DNA of 22,103 bases from an uncultured Haloferula sp. (GCA_946885645.1 CAMPGU010000033.1:1-22103); one strand, 5' to 3'. Shown: positions 1 through 8,778, numbered from the stretch's first letter. A program made the numbers and translations. Notes: generated by a model not told the origin, from the sequence alone.

Positions 1-924
1 TTCCTCGGCACCTTGGGCCGCTGGCAAGAAGCGGCGGCGGTTTGGCTGGAGCTCGGGGCGGCGATGCCGGGAGAGCCGGTCTATTGGGGTTATGCGGCGG
101 CATGCATGCGCCGCGGAGGCCAGGAGGAAGAGGCGATGACTCTGGAAAAGAAGGCCGAGCTGCTGTCCATGGGGGAGACCCGGGCGCTCGGGCAGATCGG
201 CTACTACTTCGCCCTGTCCGGGGATTTTGACCGGGCGGGGGAGTGGTGGCGGCGCGCCGCCATCGAATGCACCAACGACCAGCGCTCTTTCTCGGATATC
301 CTCGGTTACCTCGCCTTGGACGCAGGTGCGCGCGAGGATTGGAAGATGGCGGCGGCCATCTCCGCGGCGAGGACCCTCGAGGAAGCGATGGCGGGACGCA
401 GCAGCAACGCGCTCTCCTCCCACTACTTGAGGCAGCGGCTGGAATCGGACCTGATGCGGGCTTTCTCCCGTCTGTCTTCCGATAAGGAAGGTGCCGTGGC
501 GATCATCGAGGAGTGCGTGGAGGTCCCCTTTGCCGACACGCTGCTGGCCGACTACTTTTTCGCTGCAATGCGGCGCGCCGGGCTCGTGAAGATGCACGAT
601 GAGATTTTCGAAGGTATCTGGAAGCGCATTTCCAAGGTGATCGAACGCTTTCCGGAAGGAGAGAACACCCGGAACTCCGCGGCCTGGCTTGCCTCCCGTG
701 CCAACCGCCGCCTCGATGAAGCCGAGAAGCACGCGGCGCGGGCCTTGAAGACCTACCCGAGGCAAGCGGCCTACCTCGATACGATGGCAGAGGTGCACTT
801 CGCCCGCGGCGACCGCGCCAAGGCGCTGGAGTTCTCCACCCGCGGCCTGCAGGAGGAGCCGGGGGATCTCCAGTTGATCCATCAGCACCAGCGGTTCGAG
901 AAAGGCGATTTCCCGCCCAAGTGA
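1..924 (+). CDS. TPR-repeat protein, C-terminal part (5' end outside window)
   Basis: The frame is open to the left edge, so the start is missing; a TTG at 13 lies inside the first visible repeat and is not a credible start. The 307 visible residues are helical and contain tetratricopeptide-like pairs: near the N-terminus (GRWQEAAAVWLELG..., then a YYFALSGDFDRAGEWWRRA unit) and near the C-terminus (an AAWLASRANRRLDEAEKHA unit and DTMAEVHFARGDRAKALEF). The middle third is helical without a clear repeat. TPR arrays bind partner proteins; the partner here is unknown. No catalytic motif or membrane segment is visible in this part. The stop lies 53 bp before tcdA on the same strand, so the two may be co-transcribed. 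The TPR assignment is fairly sure; the role is not. Confidence 0.75.
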   Translation, partial: FLGTLGRWQEAAAVWLELGAAMPGEPVYWGYAAACMRRGGQEEEAMTLEKKAELLSMGETRALGQIGYYFALSGDFDRAGEWWRRAAIECTNDQRSFSDILGYLALDAGAREDWKMAAAISAARTLEEAMAGRSSNALSSHYLRQRLESDLMRAFSRLSSDKEGAVAIIEECVEVPFADTLLADYFFAAMRRAGLVKMHDEIFEGIWKRISKVIERFPEGENTRNSAAWLASRANRRLDEAEKHAARALKTYPRQAAYLDTMAEVHFARGDRAKALEFSTRGLQEEPGDLQLIHQHQRFEKGDFPPK

Positions 925-977
925 AAAGTGCCCCGGCGTTGATCGCGGAACTCCGGCGAGCGGAGGATTGGTGATTG

Positions 978-1802
978 ATGCCCCGGCGCGGCCGCGGCCA
1001 AAATCCCCGTGTCGTGACCGAATCCTATCTCGACCGCTTTTCCGGCATCGCGCGCCTATACGGCACGGCGGCGCTGGAGAAATTCCACCGTTCCCACGTG
1101 GCCGTGGTGGGCGTGGGCGGTGTCGGGTGCTGGGCGGCAGAGTGCCTGGCTCGGTCCGGTGTCGGCAAGATCACCATGATCGACGCGGACGATCTCTGCG
1201 TGACGAATACCAACCGTCAGATCCACGCGCTGGACGGCACCTATGGAAAGCCCAAGGTCGGGGTGATGGCACATCGCCTGCGTGCGATCCAGCCGGACAT
1301 CGTCGTGACCGAGCGCCAGGAATTCCTTTCCGACCGCAACGTGGACGACTTTCTCGATGGCGGTTTCGATGCGGTGATCGACGCGATCGATGCGGTGCGC
1401 GCGAAGTGCGTCCTGCTGGCCCGCTGCCGGGAGCGTGGCGTGCCTGTGATTGCTTGCGGGGGAGCCGGCGGGCGGCGGGATGCCACACAGATCAAGACGG
1501 CGGACCTGGCCCGCACGCGCGACGACGCCCTGATGATGGCGGTGAGAAAGCGCTTGCGCGACGAGCACGGCTTTCCGAAGGCACGCACGGGCGAAAAGGT
1601 GAAAAAGTTCGGGATCGAGGCGGTGTACTCCGAGGAACCGCCGCTGTATCCCGCGGGCGACGGCACCGTTTGCCATGAGCGTCCGGGCGATCTGCCCGCG
1701 GGCTTGCGATGCGACGCCGGCTACGGCACCGCCACGCACGTGACGGCCGTTTTCGGGATGACAGCAGCGGGCTGCATCCTGGAACTGCTGGCGGCAGGGT
1801 AG
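978..1802 (+). CDS. tcdA: tRNA threonylcarbamoyladenosine dehydratase (TcdA/CsdL family)
   Basis: An E1-like, ATP-dependent enzyme that cyclises t6A at position 37 of ANN-decoding tRNAs to ct6A. The 274-aa product follows E. coli TcdA along its length: an RLYG segment near residue 27, the nucleotide-binding loop VVGVGGVG (43-50), acidic MIDADD (67-72), VTNTNRQIHAL (75-85) with the family Arg/Asn, VIDAIDAVRAK, and a GGAGG..DATQI segment. The C-terminal GYGTATHVTAVFGMTAAG matches the family tail. GGAGG at 962-966 sits 11 nt before ATG 978; TTG 975 and GTG 1015 are alternative starts, the last giving a protein closer in length to E. coli TcdA. The stop codon abuts the stop of the convergent rluD-type gene with no spacer. 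Family assignment is strong. Confidence 0.93.
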   Translation: MPRRGRGQNPRVVTESYLDRFSGIARLYGTAALEKFHRSHVAVVGVGGVGCWAAECLARSGVGKITMIDADDLCVTNTNRQIHALDGTYGKPKVGVMAHRLRAIQPDIVVTERQEFLSDRNVDDFLDGGFDAVIDAIDAVRAKCVLLARCRERGVPVIACGGAGGRRDATQIKTADLARTRDDALMMAVRKRLRDEHGFPKARTGEKVKKFGIEAVYSEEPPLYPAGDGTVCHERPGDLPAGLRCDAGYGTATHVTAVFGMTAAGCILELLAAG

Positions 1803-2726
1803 CTACGGCAGCGGCCCGTCCATCATCCCGAGCCAGGGCGTGTAGTCGTGGGGGATGGGCGCTTCGAAGGAAAGACGCCGGCCATCGGCAGGATGATCAA
1901 ATGTCAGGCGCCATGCGTGCAGCATCAGCCGGCCCGGTTTCGCGTTCTGGCGCTCGGGCTTGGCATAGATGGGATCTCCGATCAGGGGACATCCCTTGTG
2001 AAGCATGTGCACGCGGATCTGATGGGTGCGGCCGGTGTGAAGATGGCAGAGCACCAGCGAGGAGGCCGTGGAGCGGTCGATGGAAAGGATCTCATAGTCC
2101 GTGATCGCCGGCTTGCCGCCGGGCGGGTTCACCACCGCCATTTTCTGCCGGTTCACCGGATGTCTGCCGATGTGGGTGAAGACCGTATCCTTCGCGGGAT
2201 TGGGAATGCCTTGGACCACGGCAAGATAGAGTTTCTCCATCGTGCGCCCGGAGAACTGGCCGGTGAGGGACTGGTGCGCGAGATCCGTTTTCGCCACCAC
2301 AAGACATCCGGAAGTATCCTTGTCGAGGCGGTGGACGATTCCAGGCCGCTCGACACCGCCGATGCCCGAAAGTTTCCCCCGGCAATGGTGGAGCAGCGCG
2401 TTCACCAGGGTGCCGTCGGGGTTTCCCGCCGCGGGATGGACCACGATCCCGGATTCCTTGTCCAGCACCACCAGGTGTTCGTCTTCGTAGAGGATGTTCA
2501 GCGGGATGTCCTGCGGCTGCGCCTCGGCGGGCACGGCTTCGGGAATGGCAATGCTGAGGAGATCTCCCGCCGCGACGGCGTCGCGCGGCTTCGCGGGCTG
2601 GCCGTTGCGCAGGATGAACTGTTCGCGGATCAGCTCCTGGACGCGCGAGCGTGAAAGATCCGGCAGATTTGCCGCCAGCCAGGCATCCAGCCGCATCCCG
2701 GCATTGCTCTCCACGCGAAGTTCCAT
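1803..2726 (-). CDS. rluD: RluA/RluD-family 23S rRNA pseudouridine synthase
   Basis: Isomerises specific uridines in rRNA to pseudouridine. The 307-aa protein has an N-terminal S4 RNA-binding domain (about 11-60, MRLDAWLAANLPDLSRSRVQ) and a catalytic domain with the signature HRLDKDTSG (132-140), in which Asp135 is the catalytic residue. Further family motifs are GIVVHPAAGN, the KLYLAVVQG strand, CHLHTGRTHQIRVH, LIGDPIYA and the LMLHAWRL end. The start ATG at 2726-2724 aligns with the RluD N-terminus; the frame stays open to 2930, but that extension is Arg/Pro-rich and not homologous. No Shine-Dalgarno precedes it. RluD (U1911/1915/1917 of 23S) is the closest fit, but RluA or RluC specificity cannot be excluded from sequence. 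Confidence 0.9.
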   Translation of the reverse strand: MELRVESNAGMRLDAWLAANLPDLSRSRVQELIREQFILRNGQPAKPRDAVAAGDLLSIAIPEAVPAEAQPQDIPLNILYEDEHLVVLDKESGIVVHPAAGNPDGTLVNALLHHCRGKLSGIGGVERPGIVHRLDKDTSGCLVVAKTDLAHQSLTGQFSGRTMEKLYLAVVQGIPNPAKDTVFTHIGRHPVNRQKMAVVNPPGGKPAITDYEILSIDRSTASSLVLCHLHTGRTHQIRVHMLHKGCPLIGDPIYAKPERQNAKPGRLMLHAWRLTFDHPADGRRLSFEAPIPHDYTPWLGMMDGPLP

Positions 2727-2989
2727 CCGGACGCAGGGTCGGGGCAGCCGGGCCGGCTTGTCAATGGGGCGGCATGCGGTGGCGGATGGATGCCTGGTGA
2801 CCATCCCCCGCCTTGACTCGGCAGCCCCCCCTTTCAAAGCTCTGCCCAAACGGTGCTCCAAGCGACCTGGAAGTCGCGAAGACGCTATCGATACCAATTT
2901 CCGATCGCAATGTGCGCGAGAGCCGTCCACGGCATCAGCACGCGGCTGCCTTACACAGACCGAAACGACTACTCCCTACCCCTGATCCT
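2727..2989. other. divergent intergenic region between rluD and cysK
   Basis: This 263-bp gap separates two divergent starts and should hold both promoters. A TTGACT at 2813-2818 could be a -35 box pointing toward cysK, but no convincing -10 lies 16-18 bp downstream. I see no tRNA, T-box or SAM-type riboswitch and no strong hairpin. Frames crossing it are extensions of the flanking genes without family similarity. Confidence 0.5.
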
Positions 2990-3952
2990 ATGTCCATTGC
3001 ACAATCCATCGCAGACACCATCGGCAATACGCCCTTGATCCGCCTGAACAAAATCTCCGCCGACACGGGTGCCGAAGTGCTCCTCAAGGCCGAATTCTTC
3101 AACCCGCTCTTCAGCGTGAAGGACCGGATCGGCAAAGCGATGATCGAAGCCGCCGAGCGCGACGGAAGCCTGAAGCCCGGCGGCCTGATCATCGAGCCCA
3201 CTTCCGGTAATACGGGCATCGCGCTGGCCTTCGTGGCCCGCTCGAAGGGCTACCGCTGCATCTTGACCATGCCGGAGAGCATGTCGATCGAGCGCCGGGT
3301 GCTTCTGCGCCTGCTCGGTGCCGAGATCGTGCTTACGCCCCGTGCCCGGGGAATGGGCGGCGCGATCGCGAAAGCGAAGCAACTTCTGGAGGAAAACCCT
3401 GGCTCTTTCGGTCCCGGCCAGTTCGACAACCCGGCCAACCCGGAGATCCACCGCAAGACAACCGCCGAGGAAATCTGGCGGGATACGGATGGCAATATCG
3501 ATGCCTTTGTCGCGGGAGTGGGCACCGGCGGCACGATCACCGGTGTTTCGGAGGTAATCAAATCCCGTAACGCCGCGATGAAGACCTTCGCCGTGGAACC
3601 CGTGGGCAGCCCCGTGATTTCCGGTGGCCAGCCCGGCCCGCACATGATCCAAGGCATCGGTGCCGGGTTCATCCCGAAGAACCTGAACGTCGAGATCATC
3701 GACGAGGTGGTCCTGGTTTCCAACGAGGACGCCTTCGCCACGGCGCAGCTTCTCAATCAGGAGGAGGGGATTCCCGCCGGTATTTCCACCGGGGCGAACG
3801 TGTGGGCAGCGATGCAGGTTGCCAAGCGCCCGGAATATCAAGGGAAACGCGTGGTAACGATCGGTGCCTCCTCCACGGAACGCTATCTTTCCACCTTGCT
3901 CGCCGAGAAAGTGCGCGAGGAAGTTTCCAGTCTTCCGGTGGCGGAGATCTGA
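2990..3952 (+). CDS. cysK: cysteine synthase A (O-acetylserine sulfhydrylase)
   Basis: A PLP enzyme that makes L-cysteine from O-acetylserine and sulfide in the cytoplasm. The 320-aa protein shows the full CysK pattern: IADTIGNTPLIRLN (7-20), the PLP lysine Lys44 in FSVKDRIG, the substrate loop TSGNTG (71-76), the phosphate-binding GTGGT (178-182), the GIGAGFIP segment typical of CysK rather than CysM, and EEGIPAGISTGA. The start ATG 2990 is where homology begins (MSIAQSIADTIGN); the frame is open upstream to 2813 but that part is not similar to anything. There is no Shine-Dalgarno. A terminator hairpin follows 25 bp after the stop. No cysE is adjacent. Very secure. Confidence 0.97.
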   Translation: MSIAQSIADTIGNTPLIRLNKISADTGAEVLLKAEFFNPLFSVKDRIGKAMIEAAERDGSLKPGGLIIEPTSGNTGIALAFVARSKGYRCILTMPESMSIERRVLLRLLGAEIVLTPRARGMGGAIAKAKQLLEENPGSFGPGQFDNPANPEIHRKTTAEEIWRDTDGNIDAFVAGVGTGGTITGVSEVIKSRNAAMKTFAVEPVGSPVISGGQPGPHMIQGIGAGFIPKNLNVEIIDEVVLVSNEDAFATAQLLNQEEGIPAGISTGANVWAAMQVAKRPEYQGKRVVTIGASSTERYLSTLLAEKVREEVSSLPVAEI

Positions 3953-3977
3953 GCGCTTCTTTAGGAAGATTCTTCAT

Positions 3978-4006
3978 GCCTCGCTCCGCAAGGAGCGGGG
4001 CATTTT
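3978..4006 (+). terminator. intrinsic terminator after cysK
   Basis: A 10-bp stem, GCCTCGCTCC (3978-3987) with GGAGCGGGGC (3992-4001), has one G-U wobble and closes on a GCAA tetraloop (3988-3991). It is followed by A and TTTT (4003-4006). Position 25 bp past the cysK stop and before the next leader fits transcription termination. The T tract is short, so termination may be partial. Confidence 0.8.
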
Positions 4007-4051
4007 GCTGCGGCAGCGGGATGAGAATTCGGAGGAGCGGGCTCCGTATGG

Positions 4052-6052
4052 ATGACGATGAAGCCGACCCCAGCCCGCCTTTGGCTCTTGCGACTGCTGC
4101 TCGTGCTATGGGGCCTGCCTTTAGAAGGACTGCGGGCCAATTCATTCTTCGCGATGGATACCGGCATTTCCGGAGATCCGGCGGAAGTTTCCGGGACGCT
4201 GCATGAACTGGGCTATGACGGCTTGGGTGGCAGCGGAGTTCCGATCAAGCCGATGCGGGATTCGCTGGAGGGGCGGGGGATGCGCCTCTGGAACGTGTAC
4301 CACACCCTGAAGTTGCAGGAGGGAACCTCTCCCTTGGGCCCCGACCTGCGCACGCAGATCAAAGCGCTGGAAGGAACGGGCGCCGCTTTGTGGATCGCGA
4401 TTTCGGAGGCACCTGCCGGGAATGACGACTTGGCCGTGAAAACCCTGGGGGAGATTGCGGATCACGCGAAATCGGCCGGTGTGAAGATATCGCTCTACCC
4501 CCATGCGGGCTTCTGGATGGCCCGCTTCTCCGCCGCCGCCAGGATCGCCGCAAAGCTCGACCGCCCCGAGGTCGGCATCACCTTCAACCTCTGCCATTGG
4601 CTGAAAACCGAGGGCGACGTCGATCCCTTGCCGGAGATCCTCAAAGAAAAGGCGCGCCTTCAGTTCGTCACCATCAACGGCGCGGACCGAGGCGAGACGA
4701 AGGCGATGGAGTGGGACCGGCTCATCCAACCGCTGGACAAGGGCAGCTACGATGTGGCCGGTTTCGTGAAACGGCTTCAAACGGAGGCGGATTGGCGGGG
4801 TCCTGTCGGCCTGCAGGGTTACGGGATCAAAGGCGACCGGAAAGAAAACCTGGCGCGATCGATGGCGGCGTGGCGGAGGATGGGAGGAACGCTGGATGGC
4901 CTCGTGATGTGCGGCTATCAGGGGTGGTTCCGCTGCGAGGGCGACGGGGCCGGAAACGGCTGGTTCCACTATTCACCCGGCGGGAAGTTCGGGCCGGACA
5001 CCACCCATATCGAGATGTGGCCCGACATGAGCGAATTCGGGCCCGATGAACGCTTTTCCACGCCGCTACGCCATGCCGATGGAAAGGTCGCCGAGGTCTT
5101 CAGTTCCGTGAAGGAGCCAACCGTCCGGAGGCACTTCAAGTGGATGCGGGATTACGGGATCGACGGCGCTTTCGTCCAGCGCTTCGCCGCGACCGCGCGG
5201 GATTCCCGGCACCGCGCCTCGATGGATCTGGTGATGGGCCACTGCAAGGCGGCGGCGGCGGCGGAGGGCCGGAAATGGGTGTTGATGTACGATCTCTCCG
5301 GCCTGCGCGCCGCGGATTACGGCGCGGTGCCGGAAGATTGGAGGCGGCTCGAGGCGGAGGGGAAATGGTCGGCGCAAGATCCCGCCTATCTTTCCTACCG
5401 GGGCAGGCCCCTGATCGCGCTTTGGGGACTCGGCTTCGACGACCGGGCGCCTTGCCTCCCGGAGTGGGAGACGCTGGTCCGGTTTTTCAAGGGGAAGGGC
5501 TGCGCGGTGATGCTCGGCGTCCCCTGCTATTGGCGGACCCTCGACCGCGACGCCATCGCCGACCCGAAGCTCCACGAAATCATCGCCCGGGCGGACATCG
5601 TCAGCCCTTGGGCGGTCGGACGTTTCGGTACGCCACAGGATGCGGCCAAGCGGGTGGACGAGTTGCTGAAACCGGACCTCGCCTGGTGCCGCGAGCGGAA
5701 TCTCGGGTATCTGCCCGTGGCCTTTCCCGGCTTCAGTTGGCACAATCTCATGAAAAGCCGGAAACAAGAGGCGAAGCTGGACGCGATCCCCCGGCTGGGA
5801 GGCAGGTTTCTCTGGAGCCAGGCGGTCGCCGCCCGTCAAGCGGGAAGCAGGGCGCTCTACCTCGCCATGTTCGATGAGATCGACGAGGGCACTGCCATCT
5901 TCAAGACCACCCAGGATCCGCCGGTGGGGGAGGTCCCCTTTCTGAAAGACCCGGCGATCCGCTCCGACCACTTCCTGTGGCTTGCCGGGGAGATCGGCAA
6001 GATGTTGAGAGGGGAGCGCCGGGCAACGGCCGAGATGCCGCCACGGCCGTGA
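4052..6052 (+). CDS. secreted fusion: sugar isomerase/epimerase-type TIM barrel + GH71/99-like glycoside hydrolase
   Basis: A 666-aa two-domain protein. Residues 1-29 form a signal peptide (Lys/Arg, a Leu/Trp-rich core, then LRA before NSFFAMD). Residues 30-275 match the xylose-isomerase-like TIM barrel family (ISLYPHAG 146-153, ITFNLCHWL 176-184, VTING 206-210, VGLQGYGI 252-259). Residues 283-650 match bacterial GH71/99-like proteins, often annotated as xylosidases: VMCGYQGWF (285-293), GDG.GNGWFHY, and FDEIDEGT (607-614), whose E-x-x-E-G-T spacing equals the catalytic EWHEGT motif of GH99 endo-alpha-mannosidases, giving Glu609 and Glu612 as candidates. In the barrel the usual last metal-binding Glu appears to be Gln (LQGYG), so isomerase activity is doubtful. 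GGAGGAG (4031-4037) lies upstream; ATG 4058 is an alternative start. malQ follows 88 bp later. Confidence 0.85.
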   Translation: MTMKPTPARLWLLRLLLVLWGLPLEGLRANSFFAMDTGISGDPAEVSGTLHELGYDGLGGSGVPIKPMRDSLEGRGMRLWNVYHTLKLQEGTSPLGPDLRTQIKALEGTGAALWIAISEAPAGNDDLAVKTLGEIADHAKSAGVKISLYPHAGFWMARFSAAARIAAKLDRPEVGITFNLCHWLKTEGDVDPLPEILKEKARLQFVTINGADRGETKAMEWDRLIQPLDKGSYDVAGFVKRLQTEADWRGPVGLQGYGIKGDRKENLARSMAAWRRMGGTLDGLVMCGYQGWFRCEGDGAGNGWFHYSPGGKFGPDTTHIEMWPDMSEFGPDERFSTPLRHADGKVAEVFSSVKEPTVRRHFKWMRDYGIDGAFVQRFAATARDSRHRASMDLVMGHCKAAAAAEGRKWVLMYDLSGLRAADYGAVPEDWRRLEAEGKWSAQDPAYLSYRGRPLIALWGLGFDDRAPCLPEWETLVRFFKGKGCAVMLGVPCYWRTLDRDAIADPKLHEIIARADIVSPWAVGRFGTPQDAAKRVDELLKPDLAWCRERNLGYLPVAFPGFSWHNLMKSRKQEAKLDAIPRLGGRFLWSQAVAARQAGSRALYLAMFDEIDEGTAIFKTTQDPPVGEVPFLKDPAIRSDHFLWLAGEIGKMLRGERRATAEMPPRP

Positions 6053-6140
6053 CGGCTTGGGGCGCGGGCGTCCCGGCGGCGGCTCGTTCTTGGTCCGCTT
6101 CGTGCTGGATCGTGCTGCCATTCGTGGCAGCTTCCGACGC

Positions 6141-7823
6141 ATGCCTGAGCGCCTCGCCGGTCTTCTCCTTCCCGCGTTCACTCCCCGTTGGGAGGGGGAT
6201 CTGGGTATCGGAGACACGCGGGCGATGCGCAAGTGGATCGATCGCTGCGCGGAGCACGGCATCGGGTTCCTCCAGTTGCTCCCCCTGAACGAAACGGGCG
6301 GGGACGATAGCCCGTACAATGCCATCTCCTCGGTAGCGCTGGAGCCGCTCTACCTGAGCTTCGGCCCGCAGGAAATCCCCGGTCTCGATCCGTCCGATAT
6401 CGCCGGAGCGCGCGAGTTGTTGGGTGAAAGCCTCGGATCGCCGAAGGTGGACTACGCCGCGGTGAGGAGAGCGAAACGGGCGCTATTGGAGAAAGCGTGG
6501 CTGCGTTTCCGGGAAGGGCCGGGCGACATCGCATTCTACCGCTTCCGCAGGGAGGAGGCCGTGTGGCTGGCGAAGTACTGCATCTACCGGTGGCTGATGG
6601 ATCAAGCCGGCGGCAGCGAAGTGTGGGACCAGTGGCCGGAAGCATGGAGGAGCGTGGATGGTGCCCTGGCCTATTTGGAAGCGGAGCGCGCGAAGGCCCC
6701 CGCGGCAGTGGAGGAGCGGCTGGAATTCTACGCGTGGGTGCAGTGGCTGTGTTTCCGGCAATGGCGGGCGGTGCGCGCCCATGCGGATGACAAGGGCGTG
6801 AAGCTGATGGGCGATATTCCCATCGGCGTCAGCCGCTATTCGGCCGACGTGTTCTTCCAGCGGGAAGACTTCGATCTGGAATGGTGCGGCGGGGCTCCTC
6901 CAGAGCTGGTCTTCAAGCACGATCTCTTCATCCAGAAATGGGGGCAGAACTGGGGTATCCCGCTCTTCCGCTGGGATCGCATGGAGGCCGCCGGTTTCCC
7001 ATGGTGGCGCCGGAGGATCGGGAAGCTCGCGGATATCTTCCACATTTTCCGGATCGACCATGTGCTGGGTTTCTACCGGATCTATTCCTTCCCGTGGCAG
7101 CCGCAGCGGAACGCCGAGTTCCTGCCGCTGACGGAGAAGGAAGCGGCACGGTTAACCGGCGGCCGCCTGCCCGGTTGGGCGCCCCGTCCCGATGACACGC
7201 CCGCAAACAAGGCCGCGAATCTGGCGGACGGCGACGTCCGGCTCCGGATGGCCAAGGAAGCGGCGGGAAGCTCCGCGGTGGTCGGCGAGGATCTGGGCCG
7301 CGTGCCGGATTACGTGCGGTCGCACCTGGCCTCGCTGGACATCGCGGGCTTCCGTATTCCCCACTGGGATTTCGATGAGGAGGGCCACGTCGTTCCGCCG
7401 GAGCAGTTGCCCGAGTGCTCCTTCGTCACCTATTCCACCCACGATCACGACTCGATCCCGGCACTCTGGGCGAATTTCCATCGCATCGCCGCGGATTCCG
7501 AAGCGGATCCGGACGAACGGGAGCAGGCGGAGGAATATCTGCGGCTCATGGCGGAGTTCGGCGGGACGCGGCCGGAGATGGCCTACGGTTCCGAGGTCAA
7601 AAGCGCCTTGATCGCCGCCCTGCTTTCCTCCCGCTCCCGCTACGCCGCCCTGATGATCACCGATCTCTGCGACCTTACGGACCGGATCAACTCCCCCGGT
7701 ACCGTGGGCCCCCACAACTGGAGTTTTCGCCTGCCCCAAGCGATGGAAGAAGTGGCCGTGCGGGAGCTGGCAAAATTGCAGCCTTTGCTGAAGAGCGCGG
7801 GGCGCTGGCCGGCGTGGGCCTGA
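6141..7823 (+). CDS. malQ: 4-alpha-glucanotransferase (amylomaltase, GH77)
   Basis: Transfers alpha-1,4-glucan segments between maltodextrins in the cytoplasm, for maltose or glycogen turnover. The 560-aa product begins RLAGLLLPAFTPRWEGDLGIGD, the normal MalQ N-terminus, which sets the start at ATG 6141; the frame is open back to 6057 but that part has no homology and would nearly touch the preceding gene. GH77 landmarks are LLPLNETGGDDSPYN, MGDIPIGVSRYSADVF, FRIDHVLGF with nucleophile Asp306, VVGEDLG with acid/base Glu383, and YSTHDHDS with Asp435. No Shine-Dalgarno is visible. Being on the same strand as the GH fusion gene, with an 88-bp gap, suggests a shared transcript. It ends 6 bp from the convergent glycosyltransferase gene. 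Confidence 0.95.
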   Translation: MPERLAGLLLPAFTPRWEGDLGIGDTRAMRKWIDRCAEHGIGFLQLLPLNETGGDDSPYNAISSVALEPLYLSFGPQEIPGLDPSDIAGARELLGESLGSPKVDYAAVRRAKRALLEKAWLRFREGPGDIAFYRFRREEAVWLAKYCIYRWLMDQAGGSEVWDQWPEAWRSVDGALAYLEAERAKAPAAVEERLEFYAWVQWLCFRQWRAVRAHADDKGVKLMGDIPIGVSRYSADVFFQREDFDLEWCGGAPPELVFKHDLFIQKWGQNWGIPLFRWDRMEAAGFPWWRRRIGKLADIFHIFRIDHVLGFYRIYSFPWQPQRNAEFLPLTEKEAARLTGGRLPGWAPRPDDTPANKAANLADGDVRLRMAKEAAGSSAVVGEDLGRVPDYVRSHLASLDIAGFRIPHWDFDEEGHVVPPEQLPECSFVTYSTHDHDSIPALWANFHRIAADSEADPDEREQAEEYLRLMAEFGGTRPEMAYGSEVKSALIAALLSSRSRYAALMITDLCDLTDRINSPGTVGPHNWSFRLPQAMEEVAVRELAKLQPLLKSAGRWPAWA

Positions 7824-7829
7824 GGCGGC

Positions 7830-8696
7830 TCACCCCTTGGCAAGCGAGGCGATCGCCTCGGTTAGCCGCGGGCCGTTCAGATCCTCCGGCGACAACCAGC
7901 CCGGCAGCTTCGGATGCCAGAAAGGCTCGTAGATGCAGGTCTGCCCCCCGATCACGCCTCCGAGGTAGCTGAAGGTGCTCTTGGCCAGGAAAAGCACGTC
8001 GCTCCGCACGAAGTGATGGAAGGTCTCGAACACATCGTCATCGAGATGCAGGCTGGCACCCAGCGTGGTGAAGGCCGAAAAACTCTCGGGCGCGCCTTGG
8101 GAAAACAAACGCACCCGTGCGCGGTCCTGCCCGATCGCCGCGATCACCCTGCGGAGTCTTTCCAGGACCACATCGTCCCCGGTGAAGCGCTCCGAGAAAC
8201 GGCCGCTGGAGCCGACGTCGCCGCGGCGCAGGTGCACCGCGATCTGCACCCGGCCGTCGTCGTAGTCTCCGAGGCCGGGTTTCGGGGTCAGGAAGTAACG
8301 CTCCCGGAGCAGGGGGGCAATGGCCGCCCAGGCCTCCGGGTGACGATCCGTCACCTTGTGGCAATGAGCCACTACCTGAAGGCATCCCGAGCGCGGAAAG
8401 AAGCGGTGCGGCTTCTTCACCGTGCGCAAGGGGTATCCCTTCGCCTCCAGCTCCGCGGCCGGAAGTTCACCGTGCCCGAGGTTGAAAAAGTCCTCCCAGG
8501 TCCGTGACCAGGCCGCATCATCCAAGCCCGCGGGGGCGTGGGCGACTTCCGAAACCGGGCTGTGGGCGTAGCCGAGCCCTTTCATGCGGGCGAGAATCAT
8601 CGTGGAGATCCGGGCGGAAATCTGCGCTCCGCCGCCATCGTCGCGATCGCGGCAGGTGATGTAACTGTCCTTCGGCCGGAAGAAGGGGATCTGCAC
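7830..8696 (-). CDS. fucosyltransferase-like glycosyltransferase (GT11 / O-FucT-like fold)
   Basis: A 288-aa cytosolic protein without signal or membrane segment. It has the sequence skeleton of GT-B fucosyltransferases: a glycine-rich N-terminal GGGAQISAR (21-29), comparable to the GxGNQ loop of GT11; the nucleotide-sugar-binding HLRRGDV (155-161), close to the H-x-RRGD motif of alpha-1,2- and alpha-1,6-fucosyltransferases; RVRLFSQG; and a C-terminal DVLFLAKSTFSYLGGVIGG resembling the S-S-F-S-W-W-G motif. The start is GTG 8696, the first in-frame start after a stop, with no Shine-Dalgarno. Donor and acceptor are unknown. It lies divergently from a methyltransferase-like gene, so a role in surface glycan building is plausible. 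Family-level confidence is moderate. Confidence 0.6.
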   Translation of the reverse strand: MQIPFFRPKDSYITCRDRDDGGGAQISARISTMILARMKGLGYAHSPVSEVAHAPAGLDDAAWSRTWEDFFNLGHGELPAAELEAKGYPLRTVKKPHRFFPRSGCLQVVAHCHKVTDRHPEAWAAIAPLLRERYFLTPKPGLGDYDDGRVQIAVHLRRGDVGSSGRFSERFTGDDVVLERLRRVIAAIGQDRARVRLFSQGAPESFSAFTTLGASLHLDDDVFETFHHFVRSDVLFLAKSTFSYLGGVIGGQTCIYEPFWHPKLPGWLSPEDLNGPRLTEAIASLAKG

Positions 8697-8778
8697 GCGC
8701 GCAGCATGGGCCGGGGCCTGCGGGCACCGGCAAGCAAAACGAAAGGGGAGACGCGGCTGCGGATCGATGCCGCCTCCG

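Noticed and set aside
2727..2930. N-terminal extension of the RluD-type protein
   Set aside because: The in-frame extension is Arg/Pro-rich and not part of the RluA/RluD family; homology begins at ATG 2726.
2813..2989. N-terminal extension of CysK
   Set aside because: The CysK family begins with the MSIAQSIADTIGNTP segment; the upstream frame has no similarity to it and lies in the promoter region.
5066..6325. 419-codon open frame on - opposite the barrel-GH gene and the malQ start
   Set aside because: It is antisense to two well-supported genes and Pro/Arg-rich without motifs.
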